NCBI RefSeq assembly: GCF_040253635.1 | Contig: NZ_JBEJGX010000003.1 | Location: forward strand, 2,480,001-2,544,000 | Reading direction: 5' to 3' | Origin: Streptomyces sp. Edi2 | GTDB lineage: Bacteria; Actinomycetota; Actinomycetes; Streptomycetales; Streptomycetaceae | DNA: 64,000 nt | Shown here: positions 1 through 8,710 of the stretch, piece after piece | Numbering within the stretch: the stretch's first letter is position 1 | Layout of the letters: the number at the start of each line of letters is the position of its first letter | The notes under the pieces: generated by a model | The model's input: only the letters and a program-made list of their open reading frames with translations | Database searches by the model: none | Told to the model about the DNA's origin: nothing | Program-made: the position numbers and the translations under genes

Positions 1-24
1 GTGGCGGACCGGGGGCGGGGTCAT
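1..24 (-). CDS. Start of a second ABC transporter permease (partial)
   Basis: Only the first eight codons are visible (M-T-P-P-P-V-R-H). The ATG overlaps the stop codon of the upstream permease in an ATGA arrangement, the usual coupling of the two inner-membrane subunits of carbohydrate ABC importers. The product beyond the window edge is inferred from position only. Confidence 0.45.
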
Positions 25-1019
25 CCGCGCTCCCCGGCGTGCTCCTCGGCGCGCCCGCCGGTCAGCCGCAGAAAGCCGAAGGACACCGCGCACGCCACCA
101 GCGCGAGCAGTACCGCCTCGGCCGCCGCCACCTGCTGGTTGTTGCCGACGAACGCCTCGCTGTAGGCATGCAGGTTGGGGGTGAAGCCGGAGTCGATGGA
201 GGAGGCCAGCGGGCGCAGCACCATCGGTTCGGCGAACAGCTGGAGGGTGCCGATGATGCTGAAGACACCGGTGAGCACGAGCGCGGGGCGGAGCAGCGGG
301 ATCTTGATGTGCCGGGCGACCTGCCAGGCGCTCGCCCCGTCGATCCGCGCCGCCTCGTACAACTCCCCCGGTACGGCCTTGAGCTGGGCGATCAGCACCA
401 GCATGTTGTAGCCGGTGAACTGCCAGGTGACGATGTTGGCGAGGGACCACAGGACGGTGCCGCGGGAGAGGAAGTCGACGCTCCAGCCCATGGAGTCGGC
501 GATCTTCACCAGCGGGCTGATGCCCGGCACGTAGAGGAATCCCCACAGGATCGAGGCGATCACTCCCGGCACGCCGTACGGCAGGAAGAAGGCGCTGCGG
601 AAGAAGGTGACTCCGCGGGCGCTCGCGCTCTCCAGCAGCAGCGCGAGGGCGGTGGCCAGCGCGATCATCAGCGGGATCTGGACGGCGCCGAAGAGCAGCA
701 CCCGGCCGAAGCCGGCCAGGAACCGGTCGTCGGCGAGGGCATGGGCGTAGTTGGCGAGGCCGGCGAAGACCTCGTGTTCCCGGCCGCCGAGGCCGAGCGG
801 GCCGGTGCGTTCGGTCTTCTGCAGGCTCTCGTGGAGGGCGTAGCCGATGGGGGCGAGGAAGCAGAGGCCGAAGAGGGCGAGGAACGGCAGGACGAAGCCG
901 GCGGCGGCGCGGGCGTTGCGGGCCTCGGTACGGGTGGCGCGGCGCGGGCGGCGGCCGGTGTCCTGGCGGGTCCGCTTCGGGGCGACCGGCCCCGGCCGGC
1001 GCAGCGTGTCCCGGCTCAC
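21..1019 (-). CDS. Sugar ABC transporter permease (MalF/UgpA type)
   Basis: The product is a 332-aa integral membrane subunit of a CUT1-type carbohydrate importer. A basic N-terminus is followed by hydrophobic spans beginning AAAGFVLPFLALFGLCFLAP. The EAA-like loop that contacts the ATPase is visible as ELYEAARIDGASAWQVARHI in the C-terminal half. The GTG start overlaps the TGA of the binding-protein gene by four bases, so the two are translationally coupled. The next permease starts on its own stop codon. No ATPase is visible here; many Streptomyces sugar importers use the shared MsiK, which is family knowledge rather than something seen. Substrate is unknown; the adjacent DapA/NanA-type lyase suggests a sugar acid or amino sugar. 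Confidence 0.9.
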   Translation of the reverse strand: MSRDTLRRPGPVAPKRTRQDTGRRPRRATRTEARNARAAAGFVLPFLALFGLCFLAPIGYALHESLQKTERTGPLGLGGREHEVFAGLANYAHALADDRFLAGFGRVLLFGAVQIPLMIALATALALLLESASARGVTFFRSAFFLPYGVPGVIASILWGFLYVPGISPLVKIADSMGWSVDFLSRGTVLWSLANIVTWQFTGYNMLVLIAQLKAVPGELYEAARIDGASAWQVARHIKIPLLRPALVLTGVFSIIGTLQLFAEPMVLRPLASSIDSGFTPNLHAYSEAFVGNNQQVAAAEAVLLALVACAVSFGFLRLTGGRAEEHAGERG

Positions 1020-2365
1020 CCGCCGCTCTCCACCTTCAGCCCCTTGCCCCTGAGGTCGGCGATGGTCTGGGCCTGCACCTTCGTCAGGACCGAGCGGAAG
1101 GAACTGCCGTCCGCGAGCGCATCGGTGAAGGCGTCGCCGAGCCGCTGGTAAAGAGTGTCCACCCCGGGCCCCCACCGCCAGCTGGTGTCCACATGCGCCC
1201 CGGCGGCCGCGAAGACCTTGCTGTACGCCTGGCCGCCGAAGAAGTCCTTGTCGACGTCGAGATCGGTGGTGGCGTAGCCCTTCTTGGCGCTGGGGAAGCC
1301 GTAGCCGCCGTCGATGAGCAGCGCGATCGACTCGGGGTCGGTGTTGAGCCAGACGGCGAAGTCCAGGGCGTCCTTGGGATAGCGGGCCTTGGCGAAGACG
1401 GCGGTGGTCGAGCCGCCCCAGTTGGCGAAGGCCTGCTCGCCCGCCTTCCACTGCGGCAGCGGTGCGGCCCGCCACTTCCCCTTGGTGCCCGGCGCATTGC
1501 CGGCCAGCAGCGCATCGCCCCAACTGGCGCCCACCCAGGCCGGGATGGTGCCGGTCTGCAGATCCTTGTACCAGGCGTTCTGCCGGTCCGGGATGGTCTT
1601 GACGAGCTTCTGCTTGACGAGGGATTCCCAGTAGTCGGCGACCTTGCGGGTGGGGTCGTCGTCGAGGTGCACGGTCCAGGTGTCGCCGTGCGTCCCGTAC
1701 CACTTGGCGCCGGCCTGCCAGGCGAGGCCGGCGAAGCGGTTGCCGTTGGTGGGGGCGAAGGTCTCGATCCAGGCGCCCTTCTTCCGGACGGCCTTGGCTG
1801 CGGCCTCGTACTCGTCCCAGGTCCGCGGGGTCTGCACGTCCCATTTGTCGAAGAGGTCCTGACGGAGGAAGAGCCCCATCGGCCCGGACGCCTGGGGGAT
1901 GGCGTAGATGCCCTTGCCGAAGACGGACTGCTGCCACTGCCAGCCGGAGAACTTGTTCTTGTGGCGGGCGGCGCCGAGCGGGGCGAGGTCGAGCAGCCCG
2001 TTGTCGAGGAGGAAGCCGGGGACGAGCGGGTATTCGATCTGGCCGAGGTCGGGCGGGTTGCCGGCCTTGATGGCGGCGTGCATCTTCGCGTACTGCTGGC
2101 CGTTGACGGCCGACACCTTCTCGACTTTTACCTGCACCTCGGGATTCCTGCGGTTCCAGAGGTCGACGGGCTTGTCGATGCCCGGCACCCAGGACCAGAA
2201 GGTCAGCTGGATCCGCTGCCCTTTCTTGCGCTCCCGGGGCGCGTTGCCGTCGCCGTTCCCGCTGTCCCCGTCCCCGCTGTCGCCGCAGCCGGTGAGCGCC
2301 CAGCCGGCGGCGACGGCGGCCGCCCCGCCCAGGACCGTTCTGCGGTGCACGGTGTGGTTGCTCAT
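1016..2365 (-). CDS. Extracellular sugar-binding lipoprotein of an ABC transporter
   Basis: The product is a 449-aa family 1 solute-binding protein, the likely first gene of the importer operon. The N-terminus has a twin-arginine motif (HRRTVLGG) followed by a hydrophobic stretch and an LTGC lipobox, so it is probably Tat-exported and lipid-anchored outside the membrane. The Gly/Asp/Asn-rich linker after the Cys is typical of lipoproteins. The ATG at 2365 was chosen because the signal peptide starts there; the frame stays open upstream but is low-quality sequence. A degenerate copy of the GntR operator lies about 110 bp upstream. Ligand cannot be told from sequence alone. Confidence 0.9.
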   Translation of the reverse strand: MSNHTVHRRTVLGGAAAVAAGWALTGCGDSGDGDSGNGDGNAPRERKKGQRIQLTFWSWVPGIDKPVDLWNRRNPEVQVKVEKVSAVNGQQYAKMHAAIKAGNPPDLGQIEYPLVPGFLLDNGLLDLAPLGAARHKNKFSGWQWQQSVFGKGIYAIPQASGPMGLFLRQDLFDKWDVQTPRTWDEYEAAAKAVRKKGAWIETFAPTNGNRFAGLAWQAGAKWYGTHGDTWTVHLDDDPTRKVADYWESLVKQKLVKTIPDRQNAWYKDLQTGTIPAWVGASWGDALLAGNAPGTKGKWRAAPLPQWKAGEQAFANWGGSTTAVFAKARYPKDALDFAVWLNTDPESIALLIDGGYGFPSAKKGYATTDLDVDKDFFGGQAYSKVFAAAGAHVDTSWRWGPGVDTLYQRLGDAFTDALADGSSFRSVLTKVQAQTIADLRGKGLKVESGG

Positions 2366-2472
2366 ATCGGCTCCCCACGAGGATGCGGCTGCGGATACGG
2401 CGAGAGGTGATCGTCGAGCACGCGCTGAAGTCGCCCGTCCCGTGGAGCGGTCGGGCGCCCCCCACGGGCAAG

Positions 2473-2492
2473 GACGTAGGATGTCCCTCGTC
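2473..2492. promoter_or_regulatory. Possible degenerate GntR operator before the binding-protein gene
   Basis: The sequence GACGTAGG followed by ATGTCCCTCGTC resembles the two arms of the perfect palindrome at 3560-3586: 9 of 12 bases match the right arm, with the left arm shortened. It lies 108-127 bp upstream of the binding-protein start, where a repressor site would be expected. This is inference by similarity. Confidence 0.4.
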
Positions 2493-2640
2493 CTGCGGCG
2501 ACCATAGGGAGTGCCCAACTTGCCGTCAAGACACCGCACATGGGGCATTCCCGTGCCTGGCAAAGGCACCGCCGACACGGGGTGACATCCCGGTGAACGG
2601 GGGCGGCGGCGCCCGCAGCGGCCCCTTCCCCCCACCGTTG

Positions 2641-2780
2641 GGTCAGCCGGGCTCCCCCACCGTCCCCCTCGGCCGGGCTCCCCCACCGCCCCGTCAGCCG
2701 GGCCCCCCTCACCACTCCGTCAGCCGGGCTCCCCCACCGCCCGGCAGCCGGACTCCCTCACTGCTCCGTCAGCCGGCGCC
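2641..2780. repeat. Imperfect tandem repeat, unit about 25 bp
   Basis: About six degenerate copies of a unit built on GTCAGCCGGGCTCCCCCACC run through the space between the binding-protein gene and the GntR gene. The last copy is the 3' end of the GntR coding sequence itself. Copies vary by several bases and there are no unique spacers, so it is a minisatellite-like array. Confidence 0.7.
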
Positions 2781-3444
2781 GGATGCCGTCGAAGTGCCGG
2801 TGCATCGCCTCCACGGCGCGGTCGCCGTCACCCGCCTCCAACGCGTCGACGATCTCCCTGTGCTGGCGATACGTCACGTCCGGGTCGGGGCCGTCATCGG
2901 AAAGGTCCTCCCGCACCCGGCGCAGCGCCGCCCAGAACGCGTCCAGCACCTCGCTCAGCAGGTGGTTGCCCATCGAGCGGTACAGGGCGAGATGGAAGGC
3001 CCGGTCGGTGGCGCTCTGCACCTGCCCGCCCCGCGCCTCCTCCGCCATCCGCTGCACCAGCCCCTTGAGGACGGCAAGGTCCTCGGCGGGCAGTTTCCGG
3101 GCGACGGTGCCGATCAGGCCCGCCTCCAGCGCCTCGCGGACCTCCATCAGCTCGTACAGGCTGGACTCGCCCTGGTGGTGGCGGACCGCGGCACGGAACG
3201 CGACGCCCTCGACGAACGGCTCCAGGGTGAGCGGGCCGACGTAGGTGCCGAAGCCGTGCCGGATCTCCACGATGCGCATCGCCTGCAGCGCCTTGAGCGC
3301 TTCGCGCACCGAGTTGCGGCTGACGTCGAGCAGGCCGACCAGCTCGGCCTCGGTGGGCAGCGGATCGCCCGGCGTCAGCCCGCGCTGCAGGATCAACTGC
3401 TTGATCTGCGCCTGCACATCCTCGGCCATCGTCCCTCGCGCCAT
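2758..3444 (-). CDS. GntR family transcriptional regulator (FadR/FCD type)
   Basis: The product is a 228-aa repressor. The N-terminal winged helix is clear (PLPTEAELVGLLDVSRNSVR, then EALKALQAMRIVEIRHGFGT). It is followed by an all-helical FCD ligand domain with the expected acidic/His residues (YELMEVREALE, DRAFHLALYR, HREIVDALEAGD). The ATG at 3444 was preferred over farther upstream ATGs because GAGGGAG lies just 5' of it; the farthest alternative lies inside the operator. It diverges from the DapA-family gene and faces the importer operon, so it most likely controls both, with a sugar-acid metabolite as effector (inference). Confidence 0.9.
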   Translation of the reverse strand: MARGTMAEDVQAQIKQLILQRGLTPGDPLPTEAELVGLLDVSRNSVREALKALQAMRIVEIRHGFGTYVGPLTLEPFVEGVAFRAAVRHHQGESSLYELMEVREALEAGLIGTVARKLPAEDLAVLKGLVQRMAEEARGGQVQSATDRAFHLALYRSMGNHLLSEVLDAFWAALRRVREDLSDDGPDPDVTYRQHREIVDALEAGDGDRAVEAMHRHFDGIRRRLTEQ

Positions 3445-3559
3445 GGACACTCCCTCTCCCGCGTCTGCCATACCGCCGGCCTCGCCGCCACCCGCCCCGC
3501 ACCGCCCCACCGGGCCGCGGATCCTTGACCGACCGCCTGTGAACAGGTCTATTGTGCTC

Positions 3560-3586
3560 GACATAGGACATGGGATGTCCTATGTC
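3560..3586. promoter_or_regulatory. Perfect 27-bp palindromic operator between gntR-type gene and lyase
   Basis: Twelve-base arms GACATAGGACAT and ATGTCCTATGTC flank a GGG spacer with no mismatch. It sits 116 bp upstream of the GntR gene start and 24 bp upstream of the lyase start, so occupancy would block the lyase transcript and could autoregulate the repressor. Assignment to this GntR protein is by adjacency. Confidence 0.8.
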
Positions 3587-3610
3587 GGACTCGGAGACCC
3601 CGGAGCCCCC

Positions 3611-4570
3611 ATGGCACTGCCCGCCCCCCTGCACGGCGTCATCCCGCCGGTCTGCACCCCGCTCGGCCCGCGCGGCGAGATCGACACCGCCTCGCTGACC
3701 CGTCTGGTGCACCACCTCCTCGACGGCGGTGTCCACGGGCTGTTCGCCCTCGGCTCCACCAGCGAAGTCGCCTACCTCACCGACGCCCAGCGCGGCACCG
3801 CACTGGAGACCGTCCTCAAGGCCGCGGACGGCAGGGTCCCGGTGCTCGCCGGGGTCATCGACACCACCACCCCGCGGGTGCTCGACCACGCCAGGACCGC
3901 CGCCGCCCTCGGCGCCGACGCCCTGGTCGCCACCGCGCCCTTCTACACCCGCACCCACCCGCGGGAGATCGCGGCGCACTTCCGCCACCTGCGCACGGCC
4001 GTCGACCTCCCGCTGTTCGCCTACGACATCCCCGTCGCCGTGCACAGCAAGCTGTCCCCGTCGCTGGTGCGGGAGCTGGCCGAGGACGGCACGCTCGCCG
4101 GGCTCAAGGACAGCAGCGGCGACGAGGGGTCGCTGCGCCGCCTGCTCACCGCACTCGGCGGCCGCACCGCCCGCCGCACCGGCCCCGCCCCCGGCTTCTC
4201 GGTCCTCACCGGCTCCGAACTGACCGTGGACGCCGCCCTGTTGGCGGGCGCGGACGGCGTCGTCCCCGGCATCGGCAATGTCGACCCGGCGGCCTACGTC
4301 CGGCTCTACGACGCCGCCCGGGCCGGCGACTGGGAGCGGGCGGCCGCCGAACAGGAACGTCTGGTCGCCCTGTTCGCCATGGTCGACGCCGGCCCCGAGC
4401 CCGAGATGGGCCGCAGTTCCTCCGCGCTGGGCGCGTTCAAGGCGGCCCTCCACCTCCTCGGCGTGATCGACGGGGGCGCCACCGCCTTCCCCCAGCGCCC
4501 GCTGGGCGAAAAGGCCGTGGCAGAGGTAGGACGTCGGCTCACCGCGGCCGGCCTGCCGCCCGTCCGATAG
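3611..4570 (+). CDS. DapA/NanA family class I aldolase or dehydratase
   Basis: The product is a 319-aa (beta/alpha)8-barrel enzyme that works through a Schiff base. The family signature is visible: a GSTSE loop at about 48-52, catalytic Tyr138 (FAYDIPV) and the Schiff-base Lys166 in GLKDSSGD. The members include dihydrodipicolinate synthase, N-acetylneuraminate lyase and sugar-acid aldolases/dehydratases. The pairing with a sugar importer and GntR repressor points to a catabolic role rather than lysine synthesis, but the substrate is not decidable by eye. The ATG at 3611 has a GGAG six bases upstream; an ATG at 3575 lies inside the operator and was rejected. Confidence 0.88.
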   Translation: MALPAPLHGVIPPVCTPLGPRGEIDTASLTRLVHHLLDGGVHGLFALGSTSEVAYLTDAQRGTALETVLKAADGRVPVLAGVIDTTTPRVLDHARTAAALGADALVATAPFYTRTHPREIAAHFRHLRTAVDLPLFAYDIPVAVHSKLSPSLVRELAEDGTLAGLKDSSGDEGSLRRLLTALGGRTARRTGPAPGFSVLTGSELTVDAALLAGADGVVPGIGNVDPAAYVRLYDAARAGDWERAAAEQERLVALFAMVDAGPEPEMGRSSSALGAFKAALHLLGVIDGGATAFPQRPLGEKAVAEVGRRLTAAGLPPVR

Positions 4571-4740
4571 GCCGCACGACACGACCACGGCCGGGGCAGC
4601 ACCCCCGCACTCCCCTCCCGCCTCTCTCTGCCTCTCCCTCCCCTCCCACCCCACATCCCCCACCACCCCCACATCCCGTACGGGTGACACCCGAGGAAAC
4701 CGCAACCGGACAGCGTCCTGCTGCGGCAGGATGCCGGGCC

Positions 4741-5370
4741 ATGGATGCCGTACGGGTCGCCCTGCTCCGCGAAGTTCTCGCCGGGACCGAGTGGGTCCAG
4801 GCCACCCGCCGCTTCGCGGGGACGCTGCGCGGCGCCGTCACCCCGCACGGCGGGGGGCTGCTGCTGGTCGGCAGCGCCGCGTACGAGCCCTGGCACCTGG
4901 CCGCCCACCTCGACGACGAGGCCGCCTGGTCGGGCCTGCCCGAGCTGTCGCCGACGCTGGTGCGCCACCGCGTCCCCGGCGGGGCGCCGGCCCATCTGGC
5001 AGTGGGCCTGGGCCGGTTGGCGGCGGCCGGACGCGGCGAGACGCTGCTGGTCGTGACGCCCGAACAGCCGGGCGCAGGGCTGCTGGAGCGGGTGCACGAC
5101 GCCCGCCGCAACGGCGCGACGGTGCTCGCCCTGGACTGCGGCAACCGCGATCTGCACGCCCTGGCGCATGACGCGCTCGCCGCACCCCCGCCCCCGCCCG
5201 ACGGCACGGACGACCCACCGGCCGACCTCGACCTCGACACGGTCCAGCATCTGGTGAGCGCGGCCGCCGGCGAGAACAGCCTGCCCGCGCCCCGCAGACA
5301 CCGCCGCTTCCGCGACCGCCTGGCCCGCCTCGCCGACGGACTGACCGCCCCGCCGCCGCCTCGCTGGTAG
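4741..5370 (+). CDS. Conserved hypothetical protein
   Basis: The product is 209 aa of unknown function. It starts MDAVRVALLREVLAGTEW and holds a mixed alpha/beta core (GGGLLLVGSAAYEPWHLAAH, then GETLLVVTPEQPG and ATVLALDCGN), a proline-rich linker and a basic Arg-rich C-terminus. There is no signal peptide or membrane span. The start was placed at the ATG at 4741; an upstream ATG at 4684 lies in a T/C-rich leader with poor coding character. It precedes the small protein gene and map. The 170 bp before it are a long polypyrimidine tract with no gene. Confidence 0.7.
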   Translation: MDAVRVALLREVLAGTEWVQATRRFAGTLRGAVTPHGGGLLLVGSAAYEPWHLAAHLDDEAAWSGLPELSPTLVRHRVPGGAPAHLAVGLGRLAAAGRGETLLVVTPEQPGAGLLERVHDARRNGATVLALDCGNRDLHALAHDALAAPPPPPDGTDDPPADLDLDTVQHLVSAAAGENSLPAPRRHRRFRDRLARLADGLTAPPPPRW

Positions 5371-5662
5371 CCCCCGAGGGGCCCCGTCGGCGGCCCAAAA
5401 CCCTTTGCGCCGCTCCGTGCCGGTACGCACGATGGTGCCCCGTGACCTCGGACAGCGCTCCCCCCTCGGCCCCCTCTTCCGCTCCCCCTCCCCCGCGTCC
5501 CTCCGGCCCCGCCCGTCCAGGGTGAGCCGGGCGGCGCTGATGATCAGGGCGGCGACGGTCCCGGCTCCGGATCCGCGGCCCCCGCCCCGGACGCGGACCC
5601 GGCACCGGCCTGAGCCCGGGATGCGGGGCGGCACCACCAGGCCGCCCCGCAATGACAGGCTC

Positions 5663-5899
5663 CTAGTCCTCCCCGTCGCCCTTCCCCCGGTCCGGGCCGT
5701 CGTGCCACTTCGGGTCGGTCTCCCACTCCACGTTCCGCTCGTGGGCGGTCTCCATGGCGTGCTCGGCCTCCTCCCGGGTGCCGTACGGGCCGAGGCGGTC
5801 GGCGGCGCGGCACTGGGGCCCCTCCTCGACCTTCCGGTGCTCGAGGCAGTAGAACCACTCGCCGGGCTTGCCGACCGTACGCCTCTTGAACAGCGCCAT
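5663..5899 (-). CDS. Small conserved protein with a SPOR-like fold
   Basis: The product is a 78-aa acidic protein. The motif [15 protein letters not shown] followed by [20 protein letters not shown] resembles small SPOR-like proteins common in Actinobacteria; I recognise the pattern but cannot name a function. A Cys-His pair near the middle could bind metal. The ATG at 5899 follows an AGGAGGC-type ribosome site. It diverges from map, whose start is only 65 bp away. The 292 bp downstream (5371-5662) show no gene. Confidence 0.75.
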   Translation of the reverse strand: MALFKRRTVGKPGEWFYCLEHRKVEEGPQCRAADRLGPYGTREEAEHAMETAHERNVEWETDPKWHDGPDRGKGDGED

Positions 5900-5964
5900 T
5901 GCCGCCTCCTGTGGATGCTCGGTGCCACCATCCTGCCCGACGGCCCGCGGATACACTCGCTGGC

Positions 5965-6822
5965 ATGTCTGGCCAGTCGCTTCTTGTCCCGGGGAAGATC
6001 TCCCCCACCCGCCCCGTCCCCGCCTCGATCCCGCGCCCCGAATACGTCGGGAAGGACGCACCCACCCCGTACACCGGGCCCGAGGTGCAGGACGCCGAAA
6101 CGATCGAACGGATGCGGATCGCCGGCCGGATCGCCGCGCAGGCGATGGAGGAGGCCGCCAAGCTGATCGCACCCGGTGTGACGACCGATGAACTGGACCG
6201 GGTCGCCCATGAGTTCATGTGCGACCACGGCGCCTACCCGTCCACCCTCGGCTACCGCGGCTTCCCCAAGTCCCTGTGCTCCTCGCTCAACGAGGTCATC
6301 TGCCACGGCATTCCGGACTCGACCGTCCTCCAGGACGGCGACATCGTGAACCTCGACGTCACCGCGTACATCAACGGCGTGCACGGCGACAACAACGCCA
6401 CCTACCTGTGCGGCGACGTGGACGAGGAGTCCAAGCTGCTGGTCGAGCGGACCAGGGAAGCGCTCAACCGCGCGATCAAGGCCGTCAAGCCGGGCCGTCA
6501 GATCAACATCATCGGCCGGGTCATCGAGTCGTACGCCAAGCGCTTCGGCTACGGAGTGGTCCGTGACTTCACCGGCCACGGCATCAACTCCTCGTTCCAC
6601 TCCGGCCTGATCGTTCCGCACTACGACAGCCCGCACCACACCACCGACATCAAGCCCGGCATGACGTTCACGATCGAGCCGATGCTGACGCTGGGGACCC
6701 ACGACTACGACATGTGGGACGACGGCTGGACGGTGGTGACGAAGGACCGCAAGCGGACCGCGCAGTTCGAGCACACGCTGGTGGTCACGGACACCGGGGC
6801 CGAAATCCTCACGCTGCCCTGA
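5965..6822 (+). CDS. map: Type I methionyl aminopeptidase
   Basis: The product is a 285-aa cytosolic dimetal enzyme that removes N-terminal methionine from nascent proteins. All expected ligands are visible: His114 in CHGIP, Asp131 (NLDVTAY), Asp142 (HGDNNATY), the TGHGI histidine, Glu in IEPML and Glu in FEHTL. The N-terminal extension of about 40 residues ([18 protein letters not shown]) is typical of the longer actinobacterial MetAP. Start is ATG at 5965. A heme oxygenase gene follows after a 210-bp regulatory region. Confidence 0.96.
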   Translation: MSGQSLLVPGKISPTRPVPASIPRPEYVGKDAPTPYTGPEVQDAETIERMRIAGRIAAQAMEEAAKLIAPGVTTDELDRVAHEFMCDHGAYPSTLGYRGFPKSLCSSLNEVICHGIPDSTVLQDGDIVNLDVTAYINGVHGDNNATYLCGDVDEESKLLVERTREALNRAIKAVKPGRQINIIGRVIESYAKRFGYGVVRDFTGHGINSSFHSGLIVPHYDSPHHTTDIKPGMTFTIEPMLTLGTHDYDMWDDGWTVVTKDRKRTAQFEHTLVVTDTGAEILTLP

Positions 6823-6838
6823 CGGGAGCCGGGAGACT

Positions 6839-6895
6839 TTACCGACAGGGCGTCGGGAACAGGCGTAGGCTCGTTACCGACAGGACGTCGGGAAC
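6839..6895. promoter_or_regulatory. Two copies of a 22-bp palindromic element
   Basis: TTACCGACAGG(G/A)CGTCGGGAAC occurs at 6839-6860 and again at 6874-6895, 35 bp apart. Each copy is itself a palindrome of the form TTnCCGAC-n5-GTCGGnAA. The spacing and symmetry look like a duplicated repressor site, placed just upstream of the heme oxygenase promoter. It could instead be two small hairpins ending the map transcript. Confidence 0.5.
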
Positions 6896-6898
6896 GGG

Positions 6899-6931
6899 TT
6901 GACTTAGGTAAGCCTAAGCAGTTAGGTGAGC
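6899..6931 (+). promoter_or_regulatory. Promoter overlapped by an iron box (DmdR/IdeR type)
   Basis: A -35-like TTGACT (6899-6904), 17-bp spacer and weak -10-like TTAGGT (6922-6927) are embedded in iron-box half-sites. CTTAGGTAAGCCTAAG is a perfect inverted repeat, and a third half-site TTAGGTGAGCC follows. The consensus TTAGGTTAGGCTAACCTAA is established for DtxR-family repressors. The heme oxygenase start lies 100 bp downstream, fitting iron-repressed heme-iron release. Confidence 0.7.
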
Positions 6932-6971
6932 CCAGGGTCGGCGGCTCCGCGGAGCCGGCCTGTTCCCGTCC

Positions 6972-7003
6972 TCCCCCAAGCTCTCGAATCCGAGCAGGGG
7001 GGA
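6972..7003. repeat. Palindromic repeat unit of a Streptomyces type
   Basis: CTCCCCCAAGCTCTCG and its imperfect complement around an AATC loop form a short stem with C5/G5 ends. I recall this kind of interspersed palindrome between Streptomyces genes. It lies in the 5' leader of the heme oxygenase mRNA. Confidence 0.5.
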
Positions 7004-7032
7004 CCCCCACCCCCGGCCCCCGGAGGTCCGTC

Positions 7033-7740
7033 TTGGAAGCGTCCCGCCCGACCTCGTCCGCTCCCTCCGCCCCCTCCGCTCAGCCCGCTCCCGTCACCCC
7101 GTTCTCGGCGGTCATCCGCACCGCGTCCCACGAGCAGCACACCGAGGCCGAGAACTCCTCCTTCATGAGCGACCTGCTCGGCGGCAGGCTCGGCGTCGCC
7201 GCCTACCGGCGCTACACCGAGCAGCTGTGGTTCGTCTACCGCGCACTGGAGGACGCCTCCGGGCCGCTCGCCGACGACCCGGTCGCGGGCCCCTTCGTCC
7301 GCCCCGAGCTGGCCCGCACCGCCGCACTGGAGCGCGACCTCGCCCACCTCGGCGGTCCGTCCTGGCGCACCGGCCTGGAGCCGCTGGCCGCCACCGCCGC
7401 CTATGCCGGCCGGATAGCCGCCTGCGCCCGCGACTGGCCGGGCGGCTTCGTCGCCCACCACTACACCCGCTACCTCGGCGACCTCTCGGGCGGCCAGATC
7501 ATCCGCGGCACGGCCGAAAAGACCTGGGGCTTCGCCCGCAAGGGCGACGGGGTGCGGTTCTACGTCTTCGAGAACATCGCCAACCCGGCCGCCTTCAAGC
7601 GCGAGTACCGGGCGCTGCTGGACGCCCTGCCGGTGGACGACCTGGAGAAGCAGCGGGTGGTCGACGAATGCAAGCGCGCATTCGGGCTGAACAGCGCGGT
7701 CTTCCGGGAGCTGGGCGAGCAGTTCCCGTTGAGCGCGTAG
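7033..7740 (+). CDS. hmuO: Biliverdin-producing heme oxygenase
   Basis: The product is a 235-aa HmuO-like enzyme that opens heme to biliverdin, CO and free iron in the cytoplasm. The proximal heme ligand is probably His36 in HTEAENSSF, and the flexible distal-helix motif GDLSGGQ is at 149-155. Length fits the bacterial family, with a Ser/Pro-rich tail of about 25 residues at the N-terminus. Translation starts at a TTG with GGAGG six bases upstream, which decides the start. The upstream iron box predicts induction under iron limitation. Confidence 0.93.
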   Translation: MEASRPTSSAPSAPSAQPAPVTPFSAVIRTASHEQHTEAENSSFMSDLLGGRLGVAAYRRYTEQLWFVYRALEDASGPLADDPVAGPFVRPELARTAALERDLAHLGGPSWRTGLEPLAATAAYAGRIAACARDWPGGFVAHHYTRYLGDLSGGQIIRGTAEKTWGFARKGDGVRFYVFENIANPAAFKREYRALLDALPVDDLEKQRVVDECKRAFGLNSAVFRELGEQFPLSA

Positions 7741-7803
7741 TAGTCCCGGGACGGGGCCTGACGACGGCCGCCCCCGGCCTGCCGCCCACGCCCCGTCCCT
7801 CCG

Positions 7804-8469
7804 CTACGGCGCGGCGGGGCACACCTGCCCGCCGATGGCGATGGTGCCGTCCGGATGCGGGCGGGTGAGGATCCGGGAGCCGGTGCCCTGCCGGATGTCG
7901 AGCGGGCGCCCCAGCTCGTGCGTCAGCAGCAGGGCGGCGGCGCCGGTGGCCTCGTCCTCGACAATGCCGTCGCCGCGCCGCGGGAAGCCCCGCGCGCGGA
8001 CCACGCCCGCGGCCTCGTCCTGCCAGGCCCAGGCGTAGAGCCAGCCCTCCCCCGGCGGCGGTGCGGGCAGCGCGTCGACCTCGGCCGCCGAGGCGTACCG
8101 CCGGGTGGTGCGGGCGGTCACCCACTCCGCGCGTCCGTACACCCAGACCACGTCCCCCTCGAAGCGGACCGCGACCTCACCGGCCGCCGGGCGCAAGGTG
8201 CGCGGCGGGCACCCCAGGCTCCGCAGCAGCCAAGCCATGCCGACCAACGGGTGCCCGGCGAACGGGAGTCGGACGCTCGGGGTGTGAATGTCCACGGTGC
8301 CCCGGTTCGCGTCGTCGAGGAACACGGTTTCGCTGAAGCCGAGTTCGGCCGCGAGGGCGGCCCGCTCGGCGGCGCCGGGGACGGCCACCCCGTCGCGGAC
8401 GACACCCAGCAGATTGCCGCCGGCGCCGTCGGACCCGCAGAACACCCGGAGCACATCGAGTTCGGTCAT
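7804..8469 (-). CDS. PhzF family isomerase-like protein
   Basis: The product is a 221-aa member of the PhzF/diaminopimelate-epimerase fold superfamily. Family marks seen: catalytic Glu in GFSETVF, the FAGHPLVG motif and the DEATGAA motif near the C-terminus. At about 220 residues it is shorter than PhzF (near 280), so the two lobes are trimmed. No phenazine genes are nearby; many such proteins are uncharacterised. The ATG at 8469 was chosen; a GTG at 8487 is an alternative, and neither has a strong ribosome site. Confidence 0.85.
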   Translation of the reverse strand: MTELDVLRVFCGSDGAGGNLLGVVRDGVAVPGAAERAALAAELGFSETVFLDDANRGTVDIHTPSVRLPFAGHPLVGMAWLLRSLGCPPRTLRPAAGEVAVRFEGDVVWVYGRAEWVTARTTRRYASAAEVDALPAPPPGEGWLYAWAWQDEAAGVVRARGFPRRGDGIVEDEATGAAALLLTHELGRPLDIRQGTGSRILTRPHPDGTIAIGGQVCPAAP

Positions 8470-8710
8470 CCGGACAGTGAACCGCACGGCCGGGCGGCAC
8501 GGCAGAGGCGGCCAGGGTCACCACCGAGGAGCCGGCGCCGGGCCAAGGGCGAACGGCTGACCGCGGGCCGGAATTCCGCCGGTCATCACCCGCCGCGCAG
8601 CATGACCCTTACCTTGACTGACACATGACGGTTCCGTGACCGGGCGCGGGCCAATCCGTGATCCAGTCGTTGTTCATGAGAGCGGGATCACTGGACGGGG
8701 CGGGCGAAAA

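Noticed and set aside
39..1151. 370-aa plus-strand ORF opposite the permease
   Set aside because: Antisense shadow of the permease: its composition is Gly/Glu/Arg-biased and it has no motif, while the minus strand has clear membrane spans and the EAA-type loop.
2641..2780. Repeat array as a CRISPR
   Set aside because: Units are contiguous, diverged and lack unique spacers; no cas gene is present.
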